Assembly: GCF_013375035.1 (NCBI RefSeq)
Contig: NZ_CP056032.1
Location: forward strand, 4,338,001 to 4,402,000
Origin: Spirosoma sp. KUDC1026
GTDB taxonomy: Bacteria > Bacteroidota > Bacteroidia > Cytophagales > Spirosomataceae
Length of the DNA: 64,000 bases
Direction of reading: 5' to 3'
Shown: positions 33,452 to 42,435 of the stretch, piece after piece
Position numbering within the stretch: position 1 is the stretch's first letter
Layout of the letters: every line of letters begins with the position of its first letter
Program-made: the position numbers and the translations under genes
Notes under the pieces: generated by a model
What the model was told of the DNA's origin: nothing
Seen by the model: the letters and a program-made list of their open reading frames with translations, nothing else
Databases searched by the model: none

Positions 33452-36364
33452 ATGAGACTACTTTATACTCTTGCGATGCTGGGCTTGTTCGTTGGGGCTG
33501 TATTGTTTCCTACTGTCAGCCGGGCAACCCACGTACGGGCCGGGGAGATTACGACCCGACGAATCTCGGCTACCTCACTCACCTACGAAATCACCCTGAC
33601 TGCTTATTACGACTACGCAACGGGTCGGGCAGCCGCCGACGTAGCGAACGACGTAGCGATCTGTTTCGGTGACGGAACATCAAGCCGGGTTACCCGTCTG
33701 ACACCCCGGTTCATTAACGGGCGAACGTCAACCATCAACATTTACCGGACAACCCATACCTTTCCGGCTGGAGCAGCCTATACCATTTCGGCAACGATCG
33801 TTAACCGGAACCGGGACACCAAAAACCTACCCCCACCGGCCTCGTCCGATCAGATTAGTTTCTTCGTCTCGACGACTATTCTCATCAACGCCCAGCTGGG
33901 TTTGAATTCGACGCCTGTTCTGCTGAACCCACCCCTCGACTCCGCCCGGGTTGGTCAGCGGTTCGTGCATAATCCAGCTGCCTTCGATGCTGATGGCGAC
34001 AGCCTGGCGTTTCGGTTAAGCGTTCCTAAAGAAGGATTAGCGGAGGATTGCCCTCGTTACCGGAACATTCCAGCTTACCAGGACCCAACCCGGTTTAGCC
34101 GCACCAGCGAAGCCGGGGGGACACCGACCTTTTCGATCAATTCTCGAACCGGCGAACTTTCCTGGGATGCACCCGGCGAAGAGGGCCAGTTTAACTTTGC
34201 TTTTATTGTTGAAGAATGGCGTAACGGCGTACTCATTGGGGAAGTGACCCGCGATATGCAGATCATTGTCGTCGACCAGCCTAACCGGCAACCCATCCTG
34301 GCCCCCATTCCGGCGATTTGCGTGGAGGCTGGTACACTGATTCGACAGGCCGTAACGGCTACCGACCCGGACGGTAACCGGGTTATCATCAACGGCTTTG
34401 GTGGTGTTTTCAACGTCGGGCAGGACGGACAGCCATTGGCAGCTGGCGAGCTCATTCAACCTGAATATGGGCGCCTGGCGAACGGAGGGGTACCGCTTGC
34501 GCAACCTGCAACGGCAACGTTCACCTGGCAGACCAACTGCAATCATATTCGAACCTCGCCCTACGATGTCATTTTCAAGGTCAATGACGTACCTGGCGGA
34601 AGGGCCACGTCGCTGGTCGCGTTCCAGACGTTTAGTATCCGCATCGTTGGGCCATCGGTGAAAGGCTTACAGGCACGGGCGACCGCTTCAGCCGGTAGTC
34701 GGGCGGTACAGCTGAATTGGACGCCGTACAGCTGCGCTCCCCGTTACGGCAACGACACTACCCGATTGGTAATCTACCGGCGTGAAGGCTGTGAACCTGT
34801 TACCCCTGGTCCTTGTGTAACGGGTCCGCCAGCGGGTTACCAGCGTATCGGTACCGCTTCGGCCAGTGCCACTTCTTATATCGATACAACGGCCCTGCGC
34901 CGGGGCGGTACGTATTCCTACGTGCTGGTGGCCGAGTATCCCGACCGCAATGGTGGTACCAACGGAGGGGCCAGTGTCTCTTCCACCAACGCCTGTATCG
35001 AGCTCCCCCTGCTGGCTCCGGTGCTGACCCAGGTTACCGTCGACAGTACCGGACCCGATGGCACCCGTCGGGGTCAGGTTACCGTTCGCTGGACGCGGCC
35101 ACTGGGTCTGAATCCAACGGATCTGGGCGGCCCGTATCAGTACCGCCTACAACGGGCCACGGGCCTTGCGGGCGATAACTGGACGACTGTTACCACGATC
35201 AACACGACGCTCCAAGCAGGTGCGCCCGATACGGTCTACGTGGACCGGGGCGCATCAACAACGGCCCTGAATACCGTAACGGATCCCTATCGCTACCGCA
35301 TTCAGTTCTTCTATACGGCCGCCAACGGGCAATTGACGCAACTGGCCGACGTAGCTGATCCGGCGTCGAGCGTCCGGCTGGCAGCAACGCCCGCCCAGGG
35401 ACGAATTACCCTGAGCTGGCAGGCCAACACACCCTGGAGCAACGAGAACAAAACTCACGACGTCTACCGCAGCCGAACCGGCAGCAATGGGCCATTCAAC
35501 CTGATCGCGACGGTACAGACCCAGGGCCCGCAATCGTTCACCTACGCCGACACGGGGGGGGACCAGTTCGCGAGCGACGGCAATACCAGTGGGGCCTTAT
35601 CGCGCGACAGTAGCTACTGCTATCGGGTAATGACCCGCGGCCAGTACACCGATACGCAGCTGGCCCGCCTGGGCGTCTTGATCAACTATAGTCAGATTAC
35701 CTGCGCCCAACCGACTGATACGACGCGGCCTTGTCCGCCCCGACTGGGCCTGGATAGTCTGAACTGCGCCAGCCTGACCAACGAGAGTTTCTGCGATCAG
35801 ACGGCCTTCACCAACCGCTTACGCTGGCAGCCCACCACCGGGCCAACCTGCGACCCCAACATTGCAAGCTACAAAATCTATTACGCCCGCTACGAGCAGG
35901 ACTCACTACGGGCGCTAACCTCGGTACAGGCGCCAACGCTGACGTTCGATCACGGCGGGCTGACGACCGTGGCGGGTTGCTACTACGTAACAGCAGTCAG
36001 CCAGCGGGGACTGGAGAGTCTGCCGTCCAACAAAGTCTGCAATGAAGCCTGTCCGGCGCTGGTGCTGCCCAACGTCTTCACCCCCAATGGCGATGGTAAG
36101 AATGACGTTTTCGCACCCATGCGCTGCCCCCGCTTCGTGGAGCAGATTACGTTTACCGTCTACAACCGCTGGGGCACAAAGGTGTACGAAGGTACCGGTC
36201 CTACCCTGGCCTGGAACGGCAAAACGCAGGAAGGCGTCGATCTGCCGAGTGGTCAGTATTACTACCAGGCCAGCATCCGCTACGCCGTCCTGAACCGTAA
36301 CGCCCCCGCCCAGATCATTAAAGGCTGGGTACAGCTTATCCGTGACGCGATGAGTATGCGGTAA
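33452..36364 (+). CDS. T9SS type B secreted multi-domain protein (gliding-motility-associated C-terminal domain)
   Basis: A 970-residue exported protein. The signal peptide ends FPTVSRA, followed by THVRAGEITTRRISATSLTY, an N-domain common to such Bacteroidota surface proteins. A middle of Ig/fibronectin-III-like beta domains spans residues ~150-850 (FAFIVEEWRNGVLIGEVTRD, SYCYRVMTRGQYTDTQ). The end has VLPNVFTPNGDGKNDVFAPM, FTVYNRWGTKVYEG, WNGKTQEGVDLPSGQYYY: the CHU_C/type B signal that routes proteins through the PorV/T9SS path to the cell surface or medium. The ATG at 33452 is preferred over a TTG at 33428. It is probably an adhesin or structural protein. Confidence 0.9.
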   Translation: MRLLYTLAMLGLFVGAVLFPTVSRATHVRAGEITTRRISATSLTYEITLTAYYDYATGRAAADVANDVAICFGDGTSSRVTRLTPRFINGRTSTINIYRTTHTFPAGAAYTISATIVNRNRDTKNLPPPASSDQISFFVSTTILINAQLGLNSTPVLLNPPLDSARVGQRFVHNPAAFDADGDSLAFRLSVPKEGLAEDCPRYRNIPAYQDPTRFSRTSEAGGTPTFSINSRTGELSWDAPGEEGQFNFAFIVEEWRNGVLIGEVTRDMQIIVVDQPNRQPILAPIPAICVEAGTLIRQAVTATDPDGNRVIINGFGGVFNVGQDGQPLAAGELIQPEYGRLANGGVPLAQPATATFTWQTNCNHIRTSPYDVIFKVNDVPGGRATSLVAFQTFSIRIVGPSVKGLQARATASAGSRAVQLNWTPYSCAPRYGNDTTRLVIYRREGCEPVTPGPCVTGPPAGYQRIGTASASATSYIDTTALRRGGTYSYVLVAEYPDRNGGTNGGASVSSTNACIELPLLAPVLTQVTVDSTGPDGTRRGQVTVRWTRPLGLNPTDLGGPYQYRLQRATGLAGDNWTTVTTINTTLQAGAPDTVYVDRGASTTALNTVTDPYRYRIQFFYTAANGQLTQLADVADPASSVRLAATPAQGRITLSWQANTPWSNENKTHDVYRSRTGSNGPFNLIATVQTQGPQSFTYADTGGDQFASDGNTSGALSRDSSYCYRVMTRGQYTDTQLARLGVLINYSQITCAQPTDTTRPCPPRLGLDSLNCASLTNESFCDQTAFTNRLRWQPTTGPTCDPNIASYKIYYARYEQDSLRALTSVQAPTLTFDHGGLTTVAGCYYVTAVSQRGLESLPSNKVCNEACPALVLPNVFTPNGDGKNDVFAPMRCPRFVEQITFTVYNRWGTKVYEGTGPTLAWNGKTQEGVDLPSGQYYYQASIRYAVLNRNAPAQIIKGWVQLIRDAMSMR

Positions 36365-36570
36365 AAAATAGGAGAAAGGAGGAAAGGGAACAAGGAGAAA
36401 GGAATCTTCAGAGTTCCAATCTTTTGCTCATCCTGGTTAGCAAAAAGGGAGGCAGGTAACGTTTACGTTCCTGCCTCCCTTTTTCTATTTCCTGAAGTTG
36501 AGATTAAGATCTGGAGCGAAGGCGGCTTCGATACGTCCTTTCTCCTTGTCCCCTTTCCCTCCTTGTTCCT
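36364..36570. repeat. GGAACAAGGAG-type long inverted repeat with nested terminator
   Basis: Outer arms near 36365-36402 and 36537-36576 pair over ~38 bp with a few mismatches (AAATAGGA ... ACAAGGAGAAAGGA). They enclose a separate strong hairpin at 36447-36479. The outer right arm runs into the 3' end of the yebC reading frame (stop at 36569). Confidence 0.8.
36442..36485. terminator. bidirectional intrinsic terminator
   Basis: GGGAGGCAGG (36447-36456) and CCTGCCTCCC (36470-36479) form the stem, extended by AACG/CGTT. A5 precedes it and T6 follows, so it can stop transcription from both the T9SS protein gene and the minus-strand yebC. Confidence 0.88.
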
Positions 36571-37281
36571 ATTTCATGTTATGATACACCATCTGAACGT
36601 CGTCGTCCTCTTCGATACGTTCGATGAGTTTTTCAACGTCGGCGACTTCGTCGTCGGTTAGCTCTTTATAGTCGTTCGGGATCCGCTCGAATTCGGCCTG
36701 TTTGATCTCGTAGCCTTTTTCTTCGAGAAATTTCTGAATTGCCCCGAAAGCCGTGAATTCGCCGTAGATAACGAACTGCTCCGTTTCTTCATCGTATTCG
36801 ATCTCGTCACCACCAATATCAATCAATTCCAGTTCCAGTTCTTCCTGGTCGACGCCTTCCGCCGGAATCCGGAATACTGATTTCCGGTCGAACATGAAAT
36901 CGAGCATTCCCTGCGTACCCAGGCTGCCACCCAGTTTGTTCAGGTAACTGCGCACGTTGGCCACCGTCCGGTTGTGGTTGTCGGTAGCTGTTTCAATCAC
37001 GAGCGCGATGCCGTGGGGGCATAGGCTTCATACACGATCTCTTTGTAGTCCTCCTGCTCCTTCGACGAAGCTTTTTTGATCGCCCGTTCTACGTTTTCTT
37101 TCGGCATGTTAGCCGCTTTGGCGTTCTGGATGATCGCCCGCAGCCGCCCGTTGGAATCGGGATCAGGACCACCGCTTTTCACGGCCATCACAATGTCTTT
37201 ACCAATGCGGGTGAAGGTCTTTGCCATTTGCCCCCACCGTTTCATTTTCCGGGCTTTCCGGTATTCAAACGCGCGTCCCAT
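36569..37281 (-). pseudogene. yebC: YebC/PmpR-family protein gene with a single-base frameshift
   Basis: Two frames together give one YebC protein. The N-part (37281-36997) reads KMKRWGQMAKTFTRIGKDI, SGGPDPDSNGRLRAIIQNAK, MPKENVERAIKKASS and IVYEAYAP; the C-part (37000-36569) continues VIETATDNHNRTVANVRSYL, LGTQGMLDFMFDRKSVF to the end. Adding one C to the C5 run (G5 on the plus strand at 37015-37019) restores YAPHGIALVIETATDN, which is what intact Cytophagales proteins have. So it is a true 1-base deletion or a homopolymer sequencing error. YebC proteins regulate transcription and help ribosomes at poly-proline stretches. Confidence 0.88.
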
Positions 37282-37296
37282 AGTTGTATGTAACGA

Positions 37297-37329
37297 TAAA
37301 TGTATTGCACCAGGTAACTTCCGGACAAG
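37297..37329 (-). promoter_or_regulatory. possible promoter of yebC
   Basis: The minus strand has TTG (37326-37328) and TACATTTA (37297-37304), 21 bp apart and 16 bp before the start codon, close to the Bacteroidota TTTG/TAnnTTTG pattern. It overlaps the lysA terminator hairpin. Confidence 0.4.
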
Positions 37330-37350
37330 ACCTAATCTGTCGGAAGTTAC
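37314..37350 (-). terminator. lysA terminator hairpin with stop codon in the stem
   Basis: CGGAAGTTAC at 37341-37350 pairs perfectly with GTAACTTCCG at 37314-37323 (17-nt loop). The lysA stop TAA (37347-37349, minus strand) is part of the stem. Confidence 0.65.
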
Positions 37351-38612
37351 TCGGCATTAACGAGTTGATTGCTAATTTTCGCAAAATCCAGTACGTCCTG
37401 ACCGCGCATCAGATCCTCGAACGTATCCCGCTGCCGGATCAGGTAAGGCGTACCGCTGTACACCAGAACTTCGGCCGGACGGAAACGGGCATTGTAGTTC
37501 GACGCCATACTGAACCCATAGGCACCCCCGTTCTCGAACGACAGTACGTCGTTGGGACGAACCTCAGGCAGGGACCGATCAGTTGCGAACGTATCGGTCT
37601 CGCAGATGTAGCCCACGACGGTGTAGACCTGCTCGGGACCAGTCGGGTTCGATACGTTCTTGATGTCGTGATAAGAGTCGTACATCATCGGCCGGATCAG
37701 GTGATTCAGGCCCGAATCGACCGCTACGAACGTCCGCGCCGGATTTTCCTTAACGATGTTGGTTTTCACCAGCAGGTGTCCGCACTCACTCACCAGAAAT
37801 TTACCTGGCTCGAACCAGAGTTCCAGCTCCCGGCCGTAGCGTTGGCAGAACTCCTGAAACGCAGCCGATACCTTAGCGCCCAGATCGACGATGTCCGTTA
37901 CGTGGTCACCGGCTTTGTAAGCCACCTTGAACCCGCTACCGAAGTCGATAAACTTCAGATCAGGATAATCACTAGCCAGTTCAAACAGCACCTCGGCCCC
38001 GCGCAGGAAGGCGTTGGCGTTCTTAAAGTCGGAACCTGTGTGTACGTGCAGGCCCACCACCGATATCTGGTGCTGATCAACCAGCGCCCGAATGTCGTCG
38101 CGCTGCAGGATTGAAATACCAAACTTGGAATCGGCGTGACCGGTCGAAATTTTGATGTTGCCGCCCTCTTCAATGTGCGGATTGATCCGGATGCTCACCG
38201 GCACTGACGAACCGTAATTCTCCCCTACCCACTCGAGCAGCGGCAGACTATCGACATTCAGTTGCAGGCCCAGTTCGATGGCTTCGCGAATTTCCTCGAA
38301 TGATACGCCACTGGGCGTAAACATGATCTGGCCAGGTGTAAAACCCGCCAGCATCCCCATCCGGGCTTCGTTTACCGACACCGAATCCATTTCGATACCC
38401 TGCTGGTGCATCAGCTTCAGAATCGATACGTTGGTCAGCGCCTTGGCCGCGTATTTTATCTTCAGGTTGACCCCGCTGAACGACGAGCGGAGCAACGCAA
38501 TTTTCTCAATGATCTTATCGGCATCATATACGTACAGCGGCAGGCCAAACTGTTCGGCGATGCCCAGCACGTCGACTCCCTGAATCGTATAGTGTTGATT
38601 ATCCAGCTGCAT
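37347..38612 (-). CDS. lysA: diaminopimelate decarboxylase
   Basis: A 421-residue PLP enzyme of the alanine-racemase fold that makes lysine from meso-diaminopimelate. Motifs: LKIKYAAKALTNVSILKLM (PLP-lysine), ISVVGLHVHTGSDFKNANAF, KFIDFGSGFKVAY (PLP phosphate), ELWFEPGKFLVSECGHLLV, YICETDTFATDR (active-site Cys-Glu) and ENGGAYGFSMASNYNAR at the C-terminus. The minus strand has TATATTTG at 38631-38638, an exact -7 match, 19 bp before the ATG. It is a single-gene unit. Confidence 0.95.
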   Translation of the reverse strand: MQLDNQHYTIQGVDVLGIAEQFGLPLYVYDADKIIEKIALLRSSFSGVNLKIKYAAKALTNVSILKLMHQQGIEMDSVSVNEARMGMLAGFTPGQIMFTPSGVSFEEIREAIELGLQLNVDSLPLLEWVGENYGSSVPVSIRINPHIEEGGNIKISTGHADSKFGISILQRDDIRALVDQHQISVVGLHVHTGSDFKNANAFLRGAEVLFELASDYPDLKFIDFGSGFKVAYKAGDHVTDIVDLGAKVSAAFQEFCQRYGRELELWFEPGKFLVSECGHLLVKTNIVKENPARTFVAVDSGLNHLIRPMMYDSYHDIKNVSNPTGPEQVYTVVGYICETDTFATDRSLPEVRPNDVLSFENGGAYGFSMASNYNARFRPAEVLVYSGTPYLIRQRDTFEDLMRGQDVLDFAKISNQLVNAE

Positions 38613-38630
38613 TCCTTACGAATTAGGAGG

Positions 38631-38638
38631 CAAATATA
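38631..38638 (-). promoter_or_regulatory. -7 element of lysA
   Basis: Minus-strand TATATTTG, an exact TAnnTTTG match, placed 19 bp upstream of the start codon. Confidence 0.55.
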
Positions 38639-38664
38639 CGGCTTTCAGCGTTGTCGTGTAATGC

Positions 38665-38791
38665 TTTGACAGGATTACCGGATTAGCCGGATTTTACGTT
38701 TCGTTTTGCCTTGTAATCCTATCAAACTCGTACGCTACCGGACGGTTTTCAACCTTTTTTTTCAACCGTGCCAATCCTGTAATCCTGTCGA
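38665..38791. repeat. GACAGGATTA-type inverted repeat cluster
   Basis: TTTGACAGGATTAC at 38665-38678 pairs (one mismatch) with GTAATCCTATCAAA at 38713-38726. A further AATCCTGTAATCCTGTC near 38773-38789 can also pair with the left arm. The same word occurs at 50337-50442. It fills the gap between lysA and the permease gene. Confidence 0.75.
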
Positions 38792-38809
38792 TTGCCGTTC
38801 TTTGTCCTC

Positions 38810-40150
38810 ATGCCCACTGATACGCTCACCGCTTCATCCTCACCATCCCGTCGTACCGAAGTCCTGGCCGGTATATCGACTTTCCTGGCTACGATGTACA
38901 TCATCGTCGTTAATCCGGCTATCCTGAGCCAGACGGGGCTACCCTTCGGCGGGGTGCTGACCGCGACTGTACTGCTGTCTTTTTTCTGTAGCCTGATGAT
39001 GGGCCTTTACGCCCGCAACCCCATCGTCGTAGCGCCTGGTATGGGTCTGAATGCTTTCTTCACGTTTACCGCCGTTAAGGGCATGGGCATCCGGCCCGAG
39101 GTAGCCCTGGGCGCTGTTTTTTGGGCGGGCGTTTTGTTTCTGCTGCTGTCGCTCGGCAACGTGCGAACGGCCATTGTCAAGGCAATTCCCCAACCGCTGC
39201 GGTACGCTGTTTCGGCTGGGATTGGCTTGTTTATTACGCTCATCGGTTTTGAAAATGCCCGGTTCATTATCGCCAATCCCGCTACGTTGGTCGGTGTGGC
39301 TTCGCTAACCGACCCGATTGTCTTGACGTTTGTATTTGGCCTCCTGCTGACGAGTGTACTGGTCGTACGAAACGTACAGGGAGCCATTATCATCGGTATT
39401 ACGCTGACCACACTGGCGGCCTGGCCTATTGGCCGGTACTGGGGCGATGCGTCGGCCATCAACCTGGGGCAAAAAACGCTGGTCAACTTTCAGGGAATCT
39501 GGGCGGCCCCGGATTTCAGTCTGCTGGGCGCGCTAGACCTAGTTGGGTCGCTGCAGTGGTCACTCTGGCCCGTTATTTTTGCCTTTGCCTTTACCGATCT
39601 CTTCGACAGTCTATCTACCTTTGTTGGCGTGGCCGAAGCCGGAAATCTTTACGACAAAACCGGCCCCACCGCCGGGCAGCCCCGCAATCTGAGCCAGTCC
39701 ATGCTGACCGATGCCGTAGCGACGGCTCTGGCGGGGCTGGTGGGCACCAGCCCCGGTACGTCCTACATCGAATCGGCGGTGGGTATCGCGCAGGGAGGAC
39801 GTACGGGCCTGACGGCTATCGTAGCCGGGTGCTGCTTTCTGCCCTTTCTGTTTTTATCCCCTCTCCTGTCGGTGATTCCGTCGATTGCCACGGCTCCGGC
39901 GCTGGTGCTAGTCGGCGCTTTTATGATGAAGCCCGTTACCCGCATCAACTGGGAGCAACTGGACGATGCGCTCCCCGCGTTCCTGGCGCTGGTGCTGATT
40001 CCCTTTAGTTACTCAATCACGCAGGGCCTCATCTGGGGATTTCTGTCGTGGACAGTTATTAAAGTCGCCGTCGGTAAACGGCAGGAAGTGCCGCTGGGCC
40101 TCTGGATCGTGGATGCGTTTTGCCTACTGGCGCTGGTAGCCGGTCACTGA
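38810..40150 (+). CDS. NCS2-family purine (guanine/hypoxanthine/adenine) permease, AzgA/PbuG-like
   Basis: A 446-residue inner-membrane transporter from ATG at 38810. AzgA-type motifs are visible: AGISTFLATMYIIVVNPAIL, NPIVVAPGMGLNAFFTFTAV, AFAFTDLFDSLSTFVGVAEA, and TSPGTSYIESAVGIAQGGRT, with ~13 helices. It probably imports purine bases with protons. The next gene is a nucleosidase that frees adenine, so the pair may work together in purine salvage, though a 38-bp gap is the only link. Confidence 0.9.
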   Translation: MPTDTLTASSSPSRRTEVLAGISTFLATMYIIVVNPAILSQTGLPFGGVLTATVLLSFFCSLMMGLYARNPIVVAPGMGLNAFFTFTAVKGMGIRPEVALGAVFWAGVLFLLLSLGNVRTAIVKAIPQPLRYAVSAGIGLFITLIGFENARFIIANPATLVGVASLTDPIVLTFVFGLLLTSVLVVRNVQGAIIIGITLTTLAAWPIGRYWGDASAINLGQKTLVNFQGIWAAPDFSLLGALDLVGSLQWSLWPVIFAFAFTDLFDSLSTFVGVAEAGNLYDKTGPTAGQPRNLSQSMLTDAVATALAGLVGTSPGTSYIESAVGIAQGGRTGLTAIVAGCCFLPFLFLSPLLSVIPSIATAPALVLVGAFMMKPVTRINWEQLDDALPAFLALVLIPFSYSITQGLIWGFLSWTVIKVAVGKRQEVPLGLWIVDAFCLLALVAGH

Positions 40151-40188
40151 GTTTCTTTTTACGTCGGCTTGTCCGGCTAACCTGATTT

Positions 40189-41019
40189 ATGAAAAAACTA
40201 CTTATTACGTCGTTCCTCTTTATTACAATTTCGCAGGCCCTGACGGCACAAACGTACAAATCCCGGCCAATCACCGGCTTGCTGGGTGCCTTTGGTGCGG
40301 AAGTTACCTTAGTGCGTCAAAGCCTGAAAAAGCCCAAAACGGTCCTGGTTGACGGCGTCAAGTTCACGACGGGTATGCTGGGCAAACAACGGGTGGTTGT
40401 TGCCGAAACGGGTATCGGCAAGGTCAACGCGGCAATGACAACCGCGCTGCTGCTCGAACATTTTCATCCGGAGCGGGTGCTGTTTACCGGTATTGCGGGG
40501 GGGACCAACCCCGAACTGCAACCCGGTGATATTGTGATTGGCCAGCGAACGGCCCACCACGATTACGTGTCCATCACCGACAAGAGCCAGCCTACGCGTC
40601 AGACCCGCAACGCGCTCAGTTACGAATTCAACCCGATGTATTTTCCGGCCGATTCTAATCTATTATCGCTGGCTCAGCGCACGGCTAAAACAGTTACGCT
40701 CGAAGGGATTCCGCTGGCGTCCGGTGGTGTATCAGACCGGCCGGTTCAGGTCATTACGGGGACCATCGTGACGGGCGATGCGTTCATTGCCTCGGCCGAA
40801 AAAGGGAAAACGCTACGGGCAGATTTCCAGGCCGACGCTACCGAAATGGAAGGGGCCGCCGTGGCGCAGGTCTGCTATCAGATCAACGTGCCGCACCTCA
40901 TTATTCGTAGTCTGAGCGACCGCGCCGACGCCGAAGCGCACATTGCCTACGATAAATTCTACCCCGTTGCCGCCCGAAATTCGGCCAAACTAGTATTGGC
41001 AATTGTGCGGGCGTTATAA
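40189..41019 (+). CDS. exported 5'-methylthioadenosine/S-adenosylhomocysteine nucleosidase-like enzyme
   Basis: A 276-residue protein with the PNP_UDP_1 fold. Core motifs: ITGLLGAFGAEVTLVRQSL, VVVAETGIGKVNAAMTTALL, VLFTGIAGGTNPELQPGDIV, TGDAFIASAEK, DATEMEGAAVAQVCY (Met-Glu-Gly ribose site) and IIRSLSDRADAEAH (catalytic Asp). What is odd is the N-terminal signal peptide MKKLLITSFLFITISQALTA ending at AQT, absent from cytoplasmic MtnN. It should act in the periplasm and free adenine from nucleosides there. It follows a purine permease gene, so outside cleavage plus base uptake is a sensible model. Confidence 0.85.
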   Translation: MKKLLITSFLFITISQALTAQTYKSRPITGLLGAFGAEVTLVRQSLKKPKTVLVDGVKFTTGMLGKQRVVVAETGIGKVNAAMTTALLLEHFHPERVLFTGIAGGTNPELQPGDIVIGQRTAHHDYVSITDKSQPTRQTRNALSYEFNPMYFPADSNLLSLAQRTAKTVTLEGIPLASGGVSDRPVQVITGTIVTGDAFIASAEKGKTLRADFQADATEMEGAAVAQVCYQINVPHLIIRSLSDRADAEAHIAYDKFYPVAARNSAKLVLAIVRAL

Positions 41020-41159
41020 ACTTCGTTGGCTGAGTTGGTAGTCAGCTTCTCTTTTTAGTTTCTTCTTTTTACCGGAAAAAGCGAATCAACTACCGAATAG
41101 ACTGGCTTTTTCTTCATATTGCCCCCCTATACTCGTTTAGCCCGCAGGCTTTATCCTTA

Positions 41160-42368
41160 ATGACTGATACGTCACCAACACAAGCGACCAATCCATTTCA
41201 ATCGTTCTGGTGGGCCGGTTACGAATGTACCGACCAACTCAACTGCTTCGGAAATCGGGTTGACTTTCTCCCCTTAACTGGTCATTTACAGCTGCTTCAG
41301 CAGGATTACCAAGACCTTGGCCCGTTTTCGATAAAAACGGTACGGGAAGGTATCCGCTGGAGCCAGATCGAAAAGACAGCTTACCAATACGACTGGTCGG
41401 TTGTCGAAACGATGCTGACTGAAGGCAAACGCCAGGGTATTCAGCAGGTTTGGGACTTGTGCCACTTCGGCTACCCCGACGATCTGACGCCCCTGCATCC
41501 GATGTTTGCCCGCCGATTTGCGGCCCTTTGCCGGGCGTTTGTTCGTTTCTACCGCGACCGTTATCCCGATGATACGTTAATCGTTACGCCCATCAACGAA
41601 GTAAGTTTTATTTCCTGGCTGGGCGGAGATGCCCGCGGTACGTCGCCGTATTGCACCAGACAGGGCTGGGAAGTGAAACGGGGACTGATGCGGGCCTATA
41701 TTGAAGGTGTAGCCGCCATGCGTGAGATAGATCCCCGCGTTCGGATACTGACGACGGAGCCGCTGGTTCATATGGTTCCGCCAACGTTTGCCACCGAGAA
41801 GGAAATCATGGATGCCGCGATCGCCGATGAAAACCAGTTTCAGTCGGTCGATATGCTGGCGGGTTACATTTCTTCCGACTTGGGCGGCTCTCCCGATTAC
41901 CTCGACATACTCGGTTTCAATTATTACTACAACAACCAGTGGGTCAATAAAACAGGTACGTTCCTGGGTTGGGCCGACGCCATTCCGGATCCGCGCTGGG
42001 TACCATTCCGGCAATTGCTGATGAAGGCGTACCGGCGGTACGAAAAACCTATTGTCCTGACGGAAACAAGTCACCCTGGCGTTGACCGTCCCGGCTGGAT
42101 CGACATGATCGGGCGTGAGTGCGCGGCTGTGCTCCGGGAAGGCGTCCCACTCTGGGGGGTCTGTCTCTATCCTATCGTTGACCGACCAGATTGGGATCAC
42201 CTGGACCGCTGGCACCATTCCGGACTTTGGGATGCCGATCTGAGTGTTAGTCCTCCGGGTCGTATCCTGGCCGAGCCTTACGCCCAATCGTTGCTGAAAG
42301 CCCAGCAAACAGTCACAGATGCACTAACAACCCCGGTTAAACCCGCCAGTGACCTACTGGTGCCGTAA
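41160..42368 (+). CDS. glycoside hydrolase, GH1-like (clan A) beta-glycosidase
   Basis: A 402-residue TIM barrel without signal peptide. FWWAGYECTDQLNCFG opens it, VREGIRWSQIEK follows, the acid/base motif is IVTPINEVSFISW (Asn-Glu) and the nucleophile motif PIVLTETSHPG (Glu), with FNYYYNNQW between. These match clan GH-A and most resemble GH1-type proteins, but at ~400 residues it is shorter than most GH1 enzymes. The substrate is unknown. The terminator after it lies partly in the convergent gene. Confidence 0.75.
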   Translation: MTDTSPTQATNPFQSFWWAGYECTDQLNCFGNRVDFLPLTGHLQLLQQDYQDLGPFSIKTVREGIRWSQIEKTAYQYDWSVVETMLTEGKRQGIQQVWDLCHFGYPDDLTPLHPMFARRFAALCRAFVRFYRDRYPDDTLIVTPINEVSFISWLGGDARGTSPYCTRQGWEVKRGLMRAYIEGVAAMREIDPRVRILTTEPLVHMVPPTFATEKEIMDAAIADENQFQSVDMLAGYISSDLGGSPDYLDILGFNYYYNNQWVNKTGTFLGWADAIPDPRWVPFRQLLMKAYRRYEKPIVLTETSHPGVDRPGWIDMIGRECAAVLREGVPLWGVCLYPIVDRPDWDHLDRWHHSGLWDADLSVSPPGRILAEPYAQSLLKAQQTVTDALTTPVKPASDLLVP

Positions 42369-42373
42369 TAGCG

Positions 42374-42435
42374 AACCCTGCTTAAAAGGATACTGAATTG
42401 ATGTTCATCAGTATACCGACTTAAGCAGGGTTTTT
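42374..42435 (+). terminator. terminator of the GH1-like gene, inside the 3' end of the convergent gene
   Basis: AACCCTGCTTAA (42374-42385) pairs with TTAAGCAGGGTT (42421-42432), followed by TTTA. The second arm codes for the last residues (TLLKS) of the minus-strand gene. Confidence 0.75.
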
